From positions 138,154,615 to 138,218,614 of the forward strand of contig OW121848.1 of the NCBI GenBank assembly GCA_933228895.1: a DNA stretch of 64,000 bases, given 5' to 3'. A program made the position numbers and the translations under genes. The stretch is from Platycnemis pennipes. Lineage: Eukaryota > Arthropoda > Insecta > Odonata > Platycnemididae. The notes below the pieces were generated by a model that was not told where the DNA came from, did no database searches, and worked only from the letters and a program-made list of their open reading frames with translations. Numbering within the stretch: the stretch's first letter is position 1; each line of letters begins with the position of its first letter. Below, piece after piece: positions 35,932 to 50,850 of the stretch.

Positions 35932-36399
35932 TTAAGATACTGTAACACCACAGAGTAATAAGCTTACTCTATAGTGATACATACACTACGTAACTAACAG
36001 CGAAGCGCATTTTCAAACCCTTCGATTTCAACATGCGAAGAAACTTTAGGCGATGAGATACTAATGTGAATTTTTAAGAGTCTGCCGAAGGCCGCTCGAA
36101 GAAAACACTTCCCGCAGCTTAACAAGATGAAAGCTCACGCCTGAAATAGCATATTTTTCCAGGAACCCAACCATATTGAGGGCTCTGCTTTATTTATGAT
36201 ATGGAGTATTAACAACCACACATGTGAAAGAGCTTGAAATAACACAACAGTCACCATGAATCAACTTTCCCTGTCAGATAACGGGAAGGGATAAAAAATA
36301 AATCAGCGATTGAGCCCCTTTGTGAACACAAAATTGGTGAAAATCCGAGGAGCCGATCCTAACGCGGGCGTTGAGTCAGACAAGCCGAGTCGAAAGAAA
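35932..36399. other. Unassigned DNA
   Basis: May contain further unrecognisable LINE sequence upstream of the RT remnant. Nothing else seen. Confidence 0.4.
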
Positions 36400-36810
36400 A
36401 AGAGTCAGCGACTTGAATGCTGTAACATTCACCCCGGGTTTGGTCGATTTTTCCGCGCGAATCTCATCCAAACACCTTCGCTGGGTTACCCAATTCCGTG
36501 GGCCGTTTCCCGTTCTCTCGGAACCGGTTGACCGGTCGAAAGGGCCACGGTAAGCAGCTCCCCCCGCCTCCCGACAGTTGCGAACCAGCACACGGAAATG
36601 GGAAGGGCTCCCAGGGCTACGACGACCAGTTGCATTCACCCGGGTCCGAATATGACGGTGACAGCAGACGGCCGCCCCGGGCCAGGCGCCGCCGTAATCG
36701 CGTGGTGTGGCGTGATCGCGGCAGGCGCCGGCGATCGCGTGGCGCCACCAGACGACACCACCACCCGACTCCTCCTTACCGGTTGCATGTTAAATTTCCC
36801 GGGATAACAT
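36400..36810. other. GC-rich CpG island
   Basis: Dense CpG and several CCGG/GGCGCC sites (for example 36680-36750). Overlapping frames on both strands are compositional, and no known protein was recognised. Confidence 0.5.
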
Positions 36811-39239
36811 GAGGTAACACGCGAGCCTGAGGTCTTTTTCCACAGAACGAGTCCTGTCCACCCGGCATCTCTCTTCCAAACTATTCAGTCAATCATCGAC
36901 ATCCCGAACGGACAAAACGGTGAGATGACTTGATTATCATTCGGATCCAACCAACCGCGTATCATTTTAAGATTTCTCTAAACACTAGCGCAAGACGATA
37001 ACCAACTTGCATAAAGAGAATTGCACTTTGGTAAGGGTAAGAAAGTAGAACTAACTTTTAACGCCATTAAATAATGCTAAAAGGCACGTCAACGAGAGAT
37101 TTTCCGAAGCTTATTTTTTTGGGAAATGCGTTACAAAATGAATTAATTAGAGACCATTAAATGAAATATGAAGACATATAACATGCAACACTAAAAACTG
37201 AGTTGGGGCCATTGAAAAAATGTACGTTAATAAGAATGGCGATAAAGTAGATCTTAAAACTTAGTGTCTCATTCGTACAGAACATTACGACGAGCAGGTA
37301 TAAAGTAATAAAAGCGTAAAAGGTTATATCCATTTATTGCTTTCATTATTGCCAACCATAATATCAACACCCACATAAAGTAATCAAAGGGATAAGAGAG
37401 TAACACAATTGGGTTTTACCAAACTATCGTGCACCCTGTGACATAATTTTACCAAATTCTTAACATCAGTTGCATCACATTGGCACTCCCTCAATATAAG
37501 CATTAGATTAGCCCTTGGCTCATTTGGTCTAAAGTACCAATATCCCAGAGCTAAAACAAGATTCACTCCAAATCTCCAGGCATGCAGACCGTTCAGAGCA
37601 ATGGTACAGAGAATGAATTTCATGCGTGATATAATACGAGATTAATATTTACCCTAATTAAGCTCAAGCCCATACCACCCACATTCATGAGAGCCAAATT
37701 CCGAAAGGAGAAAGAATAGAATGGAAACCAAATGTAAGCTATCTTCCCCTCCTCTCTTTCCGCCGCCATACGTTTCACATCGCCACATTCACCAAAGCCG
37801 TCAGTTACAAATCGGGCACAAATAACCGCCTTACTTTTCGAAACGAAGGCCACTAAAACCGAAAAAAGACTGAGGCTGCCGCTTTTCCCCCTTCCGCCCC
37901 CTAAAATTGGCTCGAGAATATAGCTCAGTAACGAAGGCGGCACGAAAGCGCACAGAAATAGACTTCGCGACCGGCAGCCACGTATATATTCCTTCTCAAT
38001 TCGATAACAGCGGAAGTACCCAGATTGCTCCGTGCTCCGGATTTAATACGAGACTACATCCTCCGATAAGGTCATGTAGATAGGACAGAGGAGAAGCGTG
38101 GGAGGGTGGAGGAGTGGGAAAGGGAATGAAGTGACGGGGAACACGCGACCCGAGTGCGAGGCGAATGGCCTCCCGAGCGCATTTCCCACCGCGTGAACCC
38201 ATTGACATAGGTCAGATCGGTGTGTCTTATCTCGCTTCAATTCCCTTGGATACTGCCTCCTTCAGGGAGGTTTCGTCGTGAAATTAATGTTATGTCTATT
38301 TCTGTTTAACTTTTCGTACTTGAATAAAACATTGTGCACTAGCTATATTCAACCGTGAATGATACCTTTCCACGCTACTCTGTTGGAAAATTGCAGTTGA
38401 AATCACATAGTCTGGATGGTGAGGAGTGTAACTTCGGAAAAAAAAAATTCGGAATTTTTTTTCGGAAAAAAAAAGGTTTTTCATATTAGGTTATGGTTAT
38501 TTTAGGATAACAGAAGGTCACGTTTATAAAATAATAAGAATAAATTCCCTTTTCCAGAAGATAAAAGGTTATGAAACAAGAGCACGAATTCATCTTAGTT
38601 CAACAATTATCAGTTGGATACTCCAACTATTAGTTAAGTCTGATGAAAACTCGGCTACAATGACTCCTCGGGTCCAGATAAATACATATCATTAAAAAAT
38701 ACATGTGTTTATCGATGTTTAGATCACAAGATCTAAATGAAACGAATACGCAAGTGATAAGTAATGTATACGTGAAAAAATTTACAAGGCACTACCGAGG
38801 ATGGGAAAGTGACCCATTTGCTTAGATGGTTATTTATCTACGGTGATTTTGGCACCATGATTCGACTTCCTGGAGAAATGCGGCGGAAAGTACGAAGAGC
38901 GGAAGAAGAAAATAACGAAGAGCCAATATAGTTTAGGGTGGGAGACAGCGTTCATGAATTCCAAAAGAATATGTTGAGTTTTCCGCCACGGCCGCCCAAG
39001 AGGCCACAAAAAATCATCAATCTGCAGTAAGGCGATTGATAGGAATTTGTAATCAATTTGATATATCCCATGTTGGATGGAAGAACGGAGGAAGAGGTCA
39101 ACATCAACCAACGTACCTGGCCAAACAATTCGGTGAGAACACATTTTTTTATCCACAGTTCAAGAAAAACGGACCGATTTTTCAGAGGAACCCCTTCCCC
39201 ACTGTCAACCCTTCACCAATATCATAACCAGGATCCCAG
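36811..39239. other. Unassigned DNA with a moderately GC-rich patch and A/T tracts
   Basis: A moderately GC-rich patch lies at about 37740-38220. At 38431-38477 three A or T tracts of about 8-10 bases alternate with TTCGG/CGG motifs. No gene recognised. Confidence 0.5.
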
Positions 39240-39600
39240 GGCAAAAAAATGCCGATGGGAAGAGGCGAGTGGTGCAAAGGGTCCTCCACTTCCCTCGGTT
39301 CCTCCCCCCTCTCGAGAGAGGACTCACCCGGGCTGGGTGAAGAGGGGCGGGCACCCTCGGGCATTTAACGAGAATGGTGCATCACCATCTCTCGAGACAG
39401 GACGCTCTCGAGCCGGAAGCTGGCTGCCCTCCTCCCCGCAGCCGCCCTCAACTTCAACAATCCTCCCTCGCCATAGGCTACACACACACCCCGTTGCCAT
39501 TGCAGATCCCAGAACGGCGCCCGACTGCGTGCTTTTCTACCCCGTACCACTTATGACGACCCGAGCTCCGTCGCCTCCGCGCGAACCCTCCCGCTGAATA
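39240..39600. other. GC-rich CpG island
   Basis: CpG-rich stretch with repeated CTCTCGAG-type palindromic cores (about 39310-39412). A 179-codon plus-strand frame (39058-39597) crosses it without a known domain, and minus-strand frames overlap it. Confidence 0.5.
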
Positions 39601-42600
39601 ATCATCCTAATGGCCGCTAATAAACTACTTTTAACGCCTGAAATGCAGACGTCCAACGCTCCTTGGACTCGAGGATGAAGCATCATCATTTTAAATGCTT
39701 GTTGCTTTTGGCACTAGAGCACGCCAGCAGCGCCGCACCTAAAATATCAGCGCGGCGAACGCGTTCGCGATTATTTCCGCCATATTTCAAATTCGTCCCT
39801 GTAGATCACAAGCTTAGTTTATCTACAGTATCGTTCTCAAGTGCCAATTGAAAGATTTCCAATTTGTAGAGGCGCCTGAAAACTATAGCACACTAGAATT
39901 TGGTGAATTTTACAAGGGGGAGATTTTGAACACTTAGGAGCAACTGAATGAATCTCCGGAGCAACTACCCGTGTGGAGCCTCTGAAATGAATAATCTTAT
40001 AAAATAAAACTGAGCCACCCTTGCTAATGCGCAATAAAAACTGTAAATTGGTCAAAATTTTCAAATATAAACGGAGAAAATTTGCTATACGCGTTGCACG
40101 AAGTTCCGCGAAAATGATTGCTAGTTGCGCGGATTCCAACCGAGAACAAATCTTAAAATGACAGTCTTAACTTCCAAAGTACTGATCGCGAATTACTTGA
40201 GGGCATTGATAGTTAAAGTCTGTTTATCTGGTAATCTATTTCATGCCCTTATCTCTTCTGAGAACAGGATCTCATTAGACCTCATAGTGTAATAATCCTC
40301 ATAGTAATGAATGGCACAGCAGGCACTTGGATAATGACCCTTGTATTTCTAACATTTCTAAAGCCCCGTTCAACGAAATGTGACGTTTAACAAGAAAAAA
40401 AATTATCGCATCATAATAATAGCTCTATTTTTTTTAACACGGATGAGTCAACCGAATGATTTGGGAAATGACAGAATTAAATGGCACACCTTGAAAAATC
40501 AATAACACCAATGTTTGAAATGCGAGATATAGGTTACTATAAGGCGATCGGTCGTCGTCATTACGTCGGTAGCAGTGAAGCTCTGATGTATGCCAACAAA
40601 CTTTAACTACAGCAATTAATATTGAACAATGTGAACAGTCCACTCCCATCGATATAAAAAAGTAAATTATATAATAACGTGATCTACATAAGGAATCTAT
40701 TTTTGTATCAAATTACAATACACAGTCGCGTCCGTATTGGGAGTTTTATTTTCTTCCAAGGTAAGTTCAGTAAAAGTTCGTAATTCTCGAAATCAAATGT
40801 ATCTTTGATTATCATATGATTTATTATTAATGACAAAGGAGGCAATAAATTACAATATTACGCCACAGGAAGTCAGTTAAAATCAAGAAAAAACTAGTTC
40901 TCAGCTTCAACGCCTATACTGCTTCCCCTTGAGAGTCTTTATCGATTAAGAGACAAGATACCGAATATCTTCGCACTGATAGAAATTAATAGCACGAAAC
41001 CAACTAAATTTTGAGTGCCATCGCCTTAAAGTCGAAGCATTATTAAGTATCACTCGCAAGACTGAATCATCAAGAACAATTAAAATGAAAAAAATGTCCT
41101 TTCTCATAGCTAACGGTAATGCACTCTCTTCCATACATCGCCCATCAAAATTTTAACACGGAGGCAAGAGGGAGAAGGGCGGTCCACTGCTAACCCGACT
41201 GAAAAAGGAAACCATACAACACCGGTTAACGGACGAGAGCATACAACAACGAATTCGGAAAACACACTCGAATACACGAAAAATACATCGATCGCACATT
41301 TTTGGGTCTTCCCTTGGCTCAGAAAGCACTTGGGAGACACGGTTCCGGGAGAAGTTAGCACTTAAAAACCCAAAAGTACCATTACTTTCGTGAACGGTTA
41401 CAGAGGCGGAAAATACCTTTTTTTACTATTACAGGTTAGGCAGGTGTCACGAAAATTCGAGTATGGATTCTTCCGAGCCACCTGGCAGGCCGCCTACTGG
41501 TCGCTGGCTTTGCACTGGGTAGGTCTGGCCCACCTCTGACCATTCCCCAGGGCAACCAATCAATCAATCCAACAGACAGGTCGTCAGCCTTCTCCCCACT
41601 CCCACGCGACTGAACATGCTCGAGCTCTCTCCTATATCACTTTCACTTCTTCCTCGGCCAAACGCACCACTTTTAGTTCCATCCCCTCACAACATACCCT
41701 TAGTGTTTCCAACATAGTGGATCCGACGGCGTATCCCGGCGAGAATGGAGGTGTGGCTTTTTCTGAGTGTGGCACCAAGTGCCGTGATAGGCGCCTAAAA
41801 CCCCTTGGCCGGGTCGAAATACACTGGCACAATTCTTGCCCCACTGTGTCTACGGTCAACAAGCTATCTAAGGTACATTATGCAAATTGCATGCGCAGGG
41901 CATCCATCATCACTTCCTTTTGGTATATTTTTTTGCAAGAACGCAGCGCACTGAATATCTGAATGAGGTCGAAAATAGAGGGACAACCTGCCACATTAAT
42001 GAGGAGGAATTACGAGCGATTCTTGTCCAATTTACTACAAAAAAAATCCAACATTCAACGAATGTAAGAGACGGTATTCCATCATTAGAAAACTGTAATT
42101 ATGGTCGAAGATCTTAATATCTTTTCAATTTTCTCAACCTCAAATAGGCATTTAGATAATTCATAAGAACTCTCAGACATCCACGAGGTGCCAATCGTGG
42201 CACCCTCTATAACTACGCATTACATCTGATGAGGCTATTTGTCTCTACAACGATTGCCCATTACCCTTGCCAACTTCCTGAATATTCCTCCCAGTTCAAC
42301 TGAGGTTGCCTCCATCAAGCTGTGGTCGGCGAGGTGTTCAAATGATCGCAAATGAAAGGCAAATCTCGAACTCATAGAAATGAATCACTCTTAGGATCAC
42401 TATCAGAATACTCACTATTAGATATTAGAATCACTATCATAGATCTTCGTAAGGCATGCGCTAGCGTTATCTTTATTTTTTGATTTAACTTATGTCAGAG
42501 AGTACGTGATCTCCATTCTTCAGTTTTCACTTCAAATTGCTTATCACAATCAGTGTAGCGAATTTTATTGGCGGTTATTGTTGACCCAGGGCTGCTTTAG

Positions 42601-45600
42601 AGGTAAGCGTTATCGATACAGATTGCGATAACGCGAAAGATGCACCCGTGATTCAACACCAGGTTCGAAAACAGCATGACAAATAGATAACTTAATTAAT
42701 GCCTGATGAGAAAAGAACGAAAAATAGAAATGTTGCTGTTCTCTCATGGCAGATACTCAAGCATCACCCTTCTATCATATTACTACCAAGAAGTTGCCTA
42801 TCACCTGAACCATCGGAAAGAAACTTTCCTTTAAACATAAAATTTACCGAAGAATAGGTGCTAAACAATTTCAACTTTATAAATGAGAGAAAATGCATTA
42901 CTTTCTCTAAGTAAAACAAGCTTCCATCAACTAAATCGGTAACTTTTCCTCGACAGTGTTAACGCAAGTAAAATAAAAGCACTGCCCGTGCAAAGATGAA
43001 AATAACAGAGTAAAATTTTCTCGTATTCTGATAAATAACTTCCCGCAGTTTCTCTAACTTCAACGCCCAAAGCGGGAGACTGGAAATTACAAACGTATTC
43101 GTCGAACTTCCCACCTTATGAGAGCCTGACATCTTTACCACAAAATATTCCCCAGCAGTTATTTGATCATAAATTCATAGGCCGTAGCTCCATTCAATGT
43201 TTGGTGGGATTAATTACTCGAAAAACATGTACAAATAATACCCCCGCCCTAAACACCAGAGCATCATTTTTAAAACAATTTCAAGGAGCTATGACAAACA
43301 TCATTTGCAGAATTAATTAAATACAATAGGCTACTACTAAACAATGAGCCTCAATTAATGACAAAAGAGTCAAAATTTGACAAACCAAGTTACAAACATA
43401 CGTAAGAAAAATAACATGCAACCTCAAGTATACCGCGAGAGAATATTAAAATGAAAGCCTGAATTAAAACCTTCATCAGCCAGCACGCCTAAGAAACTCA
43501 TAATGGTAATGGCGTCATTTCTAGCGCGCGACTTAGCGACACGCGATACTTGGGATGCCATTTCATTTTTCCATCGTTCGGACACCACTACCAAAAGAAA
43601 ATACTCATGAGAAAGAACGTATAACGCATTAACTTCATGTTTCATAACGCCAGATGGCTTCCATGAGTATTTAAAAAGACGTAATTGGATCATAAAGATT
43701 CTGCTAAATCACATGATCCTTCACTAATTTAGTTTCTGAAGAAGGGGTGCAATTCTCTCAACGCAAAAAGCCCGGGGCCACGCAAAGTTTTCATCTCCGT
43801 GACGACGTCATTCAGCAAGAAAGGCTGGGATAAGAAATGCCTCACCTCATGCGACTCCGTCAAAGCCACATATTTGGCAACTTCTGATTAATTCTGCCAC
43901 ATCCGCGATTTGCGTTGATTTCTAATGGACTGGTCACCGCTTGCGCATCCAGCCACACCTATTTGCTCGACGAATGCCAAGTAACAGCACCATAAAGGAG
44001 ACGAAAGCTAAGTTTCCCTCGCTGGCAGCTCTTCGACATGCCAATCCCGCCCCTTCAATTTCGGCCGAGTGCGTAGTTCATGACGTCCTCGACGCATGAC
44101 ATCATGGATGAATGAAAACACCGTTCTCATCCGTTACGTCCTGGATGACATCATCAAAGCAACGACGTAAGCGTTAATATTCAATACCCCATGAGTTCAC
44201 CGCAAGAAACGCTACTTCTATGGTAACGCCTCTTAGCATTTTACTCAGAGATTTGCGTTATACATCACTCGAGCTCACGAGTAAAGGAAATGTGAAGGTG
44301 ATGCGAAAATAAGGTAAGACTAAACCGAATTACAGTGCAGCGTTAGATAGAAAAAACTTCAACGATTCCGCAGGTAATAAAGGATTATTTCCATGGCCTA
44401 CATATGAGACAATGAACTTGGATAAAAAAATTACAGGACCACTTAGAGAAAATCTTGATTTTAAAATAGGATTCCGATAAAAAGACTTATTTGTTTCGGA
44501 GGCGTAAAGTGTTTGGAGAAATAAGTTTATCTTATTTCGGAGTTTCCGCAGGTTATCCGGACATAATACGAGGCAGGACAGACCTGTCGCTGTTATCTTG
44601 ACCAAATGTCTGCACGCAACTTGATTATTTTCATTCGAAAATATAGCAGTATTTTTAACGTGAGTGATTTGATAAAAAGCACATTTAACCTAATTGGAAA
44701 GACTCTCCTTCATAAAACGAGCAATTTCCGGAATTAAAATATAAAAATAAAAAAGTGCACTCAAAGTTAACGGAAACGAACTTTTGTTCCAACCAGTTAC
44801 AAAACAACAAACTCCTTTATTTATGCACACATTTCGATCAATTCAATAGCGTGCTGGATAAATCGAAATGATTGAACTGAATAAGATAAACTTTTAACAC
44901 GTCACCGGACCCAAAGGGCAGTTCACACTGCATCAACTAGATTGATGGGAAGGGACATCAACATCGAACGACTCTCTTCATCGGCACTCACCTGTAAGAG
45001 ACAGGAACATTTCATTAAAGATAAATAGGAATAAATATGCACTTGCGCAAGCCAAACTGAACTTTAGCAAGCATTGAGAAATTAGCTTAAATGTCTACTT
45101 AGAGATAAAAGTTTAAGGAAAAATCACCATCAAAGGTTTACAACAGGTTAAGGAATAAAATTAAGCTAACAATAGAAATGCGGCAACAAGTCTAATCTTG
45201 AAAATATAACTCAGGGTAAACACTGAAGTTCATCAAAAAATTCCTAATAATTTAGGGTTAAGGTGAAATTTTATACGATTCAAAAATGTGTTAGTTTGTA
45301 ATATATAAATATATAGCTACTTGATTTTCATTAAGGAAAAAATAAAAAACTGCGAAAAAGATAAGTCAATGCCCGATAGTCTTAAATAAAGGTATCATAA
45401 GATGGAATATCACGTGCGCAGTAAGACTTGCTCTTGCACCACAACCACAATAGAGCAAGCTACCATTTAATGCGCAATCACTGACACTATTAACACCATA
45501 ATACTAATTCACACTCATTTCACATTCATAAGTATTACTCAAATACTTATGTATGGCCCCTGAATCCTTTAATTTTGGCTTAACTCGACATTTAGACACA

Positions 45601-46719
45601 AGGAACTTATCTCTCGCAATCAAAGCAGTAAGCCATGACATAAAATCCTAATTTCCCAACAGATTTACTCACATCCTGGGTTCACAATCATAAACAACCC
45701 GAATCGGATGGAAAATAATTTTTACAGTGCATCTAGAGCCTACGCAGAATAGAGCCATATACTACGAAGGATCTTCTAACAATAACTTTCTCGATCACGA
45801 GGAAGTTTTTCATGTAGCCAGAACATAATTATTCATTGAAGGAAATATTCATCGCTTGTGATATTTTGTCAACCGAACGGAAATATTTTGGGATTTCTCA
45901 TCGGAGGTGATTTTCCGCTTCGGGAATGGCAAAAATTTTCGGAGACAAGAAAAATGAAGGCGCGACCGACCTTGCAAAACTTTCGAAATCGTGAGAAAAC
46001 GGTCGAGAAGACTCGTCCTTCGAACGCAGTTTAGAAATATCGCTCGGTTCTTGCACTCCCCCTGTTAACGCGGCCGAAATCAGAGGATCAGATATGGGTT
46101 GCACAATCTCCACGGGTTGTGATTAGGATGGCAACAGAGAAGTCCAACCACCAAGTTGGATCAGTTGAATACGCATGACGTGCTTTTCACATTTCATTCT
46201 TTACAGCTTCAACTATCCCGTTTTCGCAACCGAGTAAAGAGCGGATAGTTCCAGGATGGCTTATCTCACGAGATTTCCAACTCGGGGATCGACAAAGAGG
46301 ATGAAAGATATCTACGCCATAAATTTAATCCAATAACTGAAAACAGGCATCGCAGTGATCATAAATTTGGTTTAGGAGAACAATTCACTGGAAGTGGCAT
46401 TATCGCAATCAGAGAAAGAATCGAAAGAATGTGGCAAAGAATGAGACGCCACCCTGACGAAATGCCCTCCCAGTTGCTCCACGTCATTAAAATTAGAAAG
46501 CATTGCACTTATTTCGACATCGTTTAAACAAATTCACTGAAAACAAATCGCGTTATTACTGCTTAATTGAAAATTGATGAATACCCTTCCATTGGAATGG
46601 GTATATGATGAATCAATCATATGAGAGCAATAGCCATTGAAGCTGAGACACGGGGAAAACACGTAAAATGAGAACAGATCACACATGGAAAAGGATTTTT
46701 GGGAAATGACGTCCGTTGG
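39601..46719. other. Mostly AT-rich unassigned DNA
   Basis: No gene recognised over 7 kb. Small items: CAAT repeats near 41556-41570, a hairpin GCGTTATCG/CGATAACGC at 42607-42634 followed by a B-box-like AGGTTCGAAAA (about 42661), and a moderately GC-rich patch at about 43960-44170. Confidence 0.5.
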
Positions 46720-47230
46720 AGAGGATAAAACCGGACCTTGTTGAAAAAAAAGAAGCTTCCAACATCGCCTTACAATACCTTCTTCCCCGTCCTTCCCTAG
46801 CCACGCCAACGCAACAATGCACTTGAAATAACTCTCTCGCGCCTGTCTGGCGCAACTCCAGGTCAGATCGGCGACCCCTTTCCGAGGAAATAGCCACCCC
46901 TCTCCGCACATTCTAACGAACGATATTTCGCCCCCGCCCCACAACTGGCCAACACTCGTCGGCAGCCCACCCCCGGGGGCTCGGGAGGGGAGTCCTTGAT
47001 CTTGCACCGGCAGAAATCCCTGCACGCCCTCCCAACTTCTCCCTACCCCCACGACCTTATCCGGGGCCGCCCACTCCACCCTTCCTCCCCCATAGAGAGG
47101 ATGACGTTTCGACTCCTCCACCCGAACCCACCCCTTCCCCCATCCCGCCCGCTTCACCTGGAACATTTAACGGGGGCCAAATTAACACTCCAACGATCCA
47201 AGAAGACCCGTCAATCCCACCTCGGCTAGC
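46720..47230. other. GC-rich, pyrimidine-rich segment
   Basis: C-rich on the plus strand (about 46925-47160) with a CACCCCCGGGGGCTC palindromic core near 46970. A 210-codon minus-strand frame (46534-47166) and a 77-codon plus-strand frame overlap. The long frame resembles no family I know and probably reflects composition. Confidence 0.45.
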
Positions 47231-50189
47231 AAGGAAAATACTCCCAACCACGTTTTACAACGATTCCATTTGCACAACGTGCCTTTTTTGAAAACCAATT
47301 AATGTACCCCCGAGGAAACTTCTGATTATACTGGAGAAAATATCGCGGCCGCTGCAACGGCGATTTTATTTCCTCAAGAGGCAATATCAAACACTTTTTA
47401 TTTCAGCGCTGAATGTAAATTACATATGCCACTTCCTCATTGTTTTCCACGCGGAATTTAAATGGCTGCTTCCTTCATCTCTCAACTCCTTCCTTCCAAC
47501 TTCCTTCAACTCGGTCAAGTTCTCATGCTCACTTATTCACGAAAATTTTTATAACATTATTCTAATACTAAGTACTCTTTTGGCACCAAATTCCTTCACC
47601 TTTTGAGTAATTGTAATAAGTAAAATAATTACCGAGCACCGACGGAAAATAAATGTACATGACGAACGCCTATAGAAATCAAGGTGTTTATAATGACCCT
47701 ATCGAGAGTTTTTATCGACACCCTCATGAAAACATCAGCATTTCATGCTTGCATACTTCATTTGTTACGAAATTTATTTAATTACACTAAATTTTCACTG
47801 GAACGGCAACGATCAAATCCTTTCCAAGAACTCCAGGAAGCACCAACATCCCCGGAATCGATACTTTTCATGATACGCAGAAAGCTCTTTACTTAGCACA
47901 GTCATACTCAAGTTTTGCCAGAATTGAATGGAAGACGAATTAAACGACAATTCATTTGTTGCCAACGATATTGGCCAGAGAGATGAAAGAAACGGATCTC
48001 GAAGAGGGGGACGCAAGTTACGAAAATATTACAGAGAAAGATTGAGAAATATTTCATGGCACTAAGAAAAGTATTCTTCGGAAAAAAGAGCTGTTTTGTA
48101 GATTTAAATGAGGCTCTACATATCCTAAAGAAAAACCGCACATCTATACTGATCAAGAGAAGAACGTATCTACAGCTATGTAAATCAGTTGAAGATTAAA
48201 CCCCAAAGCTATACACATCTATACTGCTTAAACTTCAACAACTTTAAATGTCAAGGAAAAAGTGGGCAGATATAAAGAAAACAAGGCACATCTAACAAAT
48301 GACGAAAGATTCAACATGATTCCGAAATGATTTCCGAACAACACTACAAATCGACCTTAAACGACACAGTCGATCCCTCAAACGCACTTCCTCCATCGGC
48401 AAACGAAAGGGCAAAATAGCGCAACTAGACTGTCATTGTTTGCCGAGTTCATTCGACGTCTTCATTTCTACACAGATCATAATGGATCAGTCAGGTGCGA
48501 GAGCAGAGTTGAAAAACAAAGAGACCGCTCGGAAAGAACACAGGCCACGGAGCCAATTGAACTCGCTGCCGTGGACTGAGTAAACTGCGGGGACAGCTGT
48601 GTCAACTGGAAAACGACGATCCGCCTCCAAGTTAGCGAGGGTAAGGCCGAGGCGGCAGTACAAATCTCACTCACGTTTTAAGAATCCTCGGCAGACGCTG
48701 TGAAAGAGCGAGTCGGGACTATAAGAGCCAAGTCCAAACTTTCTCTCGTGCGGCACAAAGCAGGGAATAAAGCACGAACAAGCGAAAAAAGTTTTTTTTT
48801 TAGAAATCTCAGTAGTTTTCCCATGGCACATGCTCTGAATACACTAAGAACTCGGCATCCAAGAAGAATTAAATAACGCAGTCCCAACAAGATAAAAATA
48901 ACGGCAGGAACAAAATAGCAGACACACTATTTCACTATTTGCACCAGGCAAATGCTTGAGCTCGTGGAGCGAAATGGAGCAGGGGAAACAACGATCGACT
49001 ATTGTAGTCCCAACTTAAGGCTCACAGCATTGCAAAACATGCGGTCGAGACGAAATAATTTCGCTAATGAATTAAATTGTGCAGTAAGATATGTTGTATG
49101 GGAACAACGAAAAGAAAACGATCATCAACAAACCAAAGTGCTCCTTCTGAAAGGCAAAATTAAAGAGTTGCCTCATGCTTAATTCACCATTAATAATCTT
49201 TAAACTATATGGGTTGAAATGCACATTGTTTTCGAAATTTATCATGTGATATTTGGGTTTTTGGCTACAATATATGTATTATGGAAGTGATAAAAATTGC
49301 CAAAATACGACATGAATTCTTCTCGTTGAGTATCTCTTGCAAATCACAATACCGGCGGTAGCAGATATTTTCAGTATGATGCCAATTCCTACATGTGGTC
49401 TTCACTTAAAGTTCAGGCCGGCCGCGGCAACCAGCTCGTTAACGTGCCGACGCCATGTTTATATTCAACCTTTCTCCGTTTCCTGAATAACTTCTTCTAT
49501 AACCAAAGAATAAAAACATTCTAAATGACGCAAACGAACTTAGCTGTCGGTCGCCTCCCTCAAATAACTGCCACCTATCAACATAACATTTTAAGGGTGA
49601 GTAAAGAATTTTTTGCAATGGCACGCACACTGAAATATCACGGGCATATGAAATTGCTCGTTATTAAACTGAGAAAATTCTTCACATACGACATAAGTTT
49701 ACATTGAGAGTAAAATTCCAGTCAGAATGCAGGTGAGAATTTAATACGTGGGTTAAATTCCGCAATGAATGTCACTGGTCATTATTGTGACACATGACCG
49801 AAAAACCTTCAGTGAGACTCAGGAGTACCTATAGTACCTATCAATAATAATGCGTACAATGGCCATAGTTTGGCACTTAGGTACGGGGAAATGAAAAATA
49901 AGAAAACATTTATTTTCTTTAGTTATGAAAAGAAAAGGCGTGAACACAATTTTTCACACTAAGTGTACTTTTTTCACGCCCCTTTCAGAAGGAAAGACTC
50001 GCAGCGAACAATTCGCCATTTGTAGAGACTTCCCAGAATTAAAGACAAATCCCGCATTTTCAGCCACTTTTTCACGATATTTAATTTGATTTTTAACTCA
50101 GGGGCGCGGCACTTTGCGCTGCCCAACTTTATAGTTTCGACCCAGATCGAACCAACGAGGGTGAGAGAGAAAAAGCCGGATGAAAGCAC
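47231..50189. other. Unassigned DNA
   Basis: Contains a CTTCC-type pyrimidine simple repeat at about 47469-47512. Frames of 60-82 codons lack known motifs. A 33-codon frame starting ATG at 48481 lies in a slightly GC-richer patch but cannot be supported as a gene. Confidence 0.5.
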
Positions 50190-50850
50190 ATTTTATTGCG
50201 CCCCGAACGATCTGCAGACGGCCGTCAAGGAGCACCAGAACGACAGAGACGGGATGAGGGGAAGGGAGAGAGAGATATCACCCACGCCGAACCATTAGCA
50301 CTTGTGTAGCGATCGTCAACGGATGGAAAGCAGGGGAAGGAGAAAAACAGAAGAGGGACAGAGGGTTAGTTTACGAGAATCCAGTGGCCCTTTAAATCGT
50401 CTTCTCGGGAGTAAGATAAGGATGTGAGCGAAGGATTTCATGGATTGGGAGTGGGGGTGGGGAGTTGAGGGGGGGAGAAGTGGATTGAAGCGGGAGAGAT
50501 TGGGATCCTCTCCACTCGACCGAGAACACCCCTTAAAGCCTCCGTCGCTTTAAAAGAGAAAGATTATAAAAAAAGACGTAAAAGGGTCTCCCCGGAGGGA
50601 AAAAGAGAGACGGGCCGTCGCCTTTCTTTCCAGGCACACTCCGTCAGTCCCGTGGATCCATCCCCCTCCACCACACCGCCCTGTCCTCCCATTTGGGGAC
50701 GCGGGAGTGACAGAGGCCGATGACGCGCGCTATGCCGGGCGACGCGGGGGCGGAGGAGTATTGCAGGCCCCAGGGGACAGCAAGAGAGAGAGACAGAGAT
50801 TGCCACCCGACTGCTCCTTTGTCCCGCGGGAAGTGAACCGGAGAGATGAC
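50190..50850. other. GC-rich segment with polypurine run
   Basis: Purine-rich on the plus strand at about 50220-50500, then CpG-rich to about 50850. A 126-codon minus-strand frame (50564-50944) has no known domain. Confidence 0.45.

Noticed and set aside
46534..47166. 210-codon minus-strand frame
   Set aside because: Longest non-transposon frame, but it crosses from a GC-rich segment into AT-rich DNA with an abrupt change of composition and no recognisable motif.
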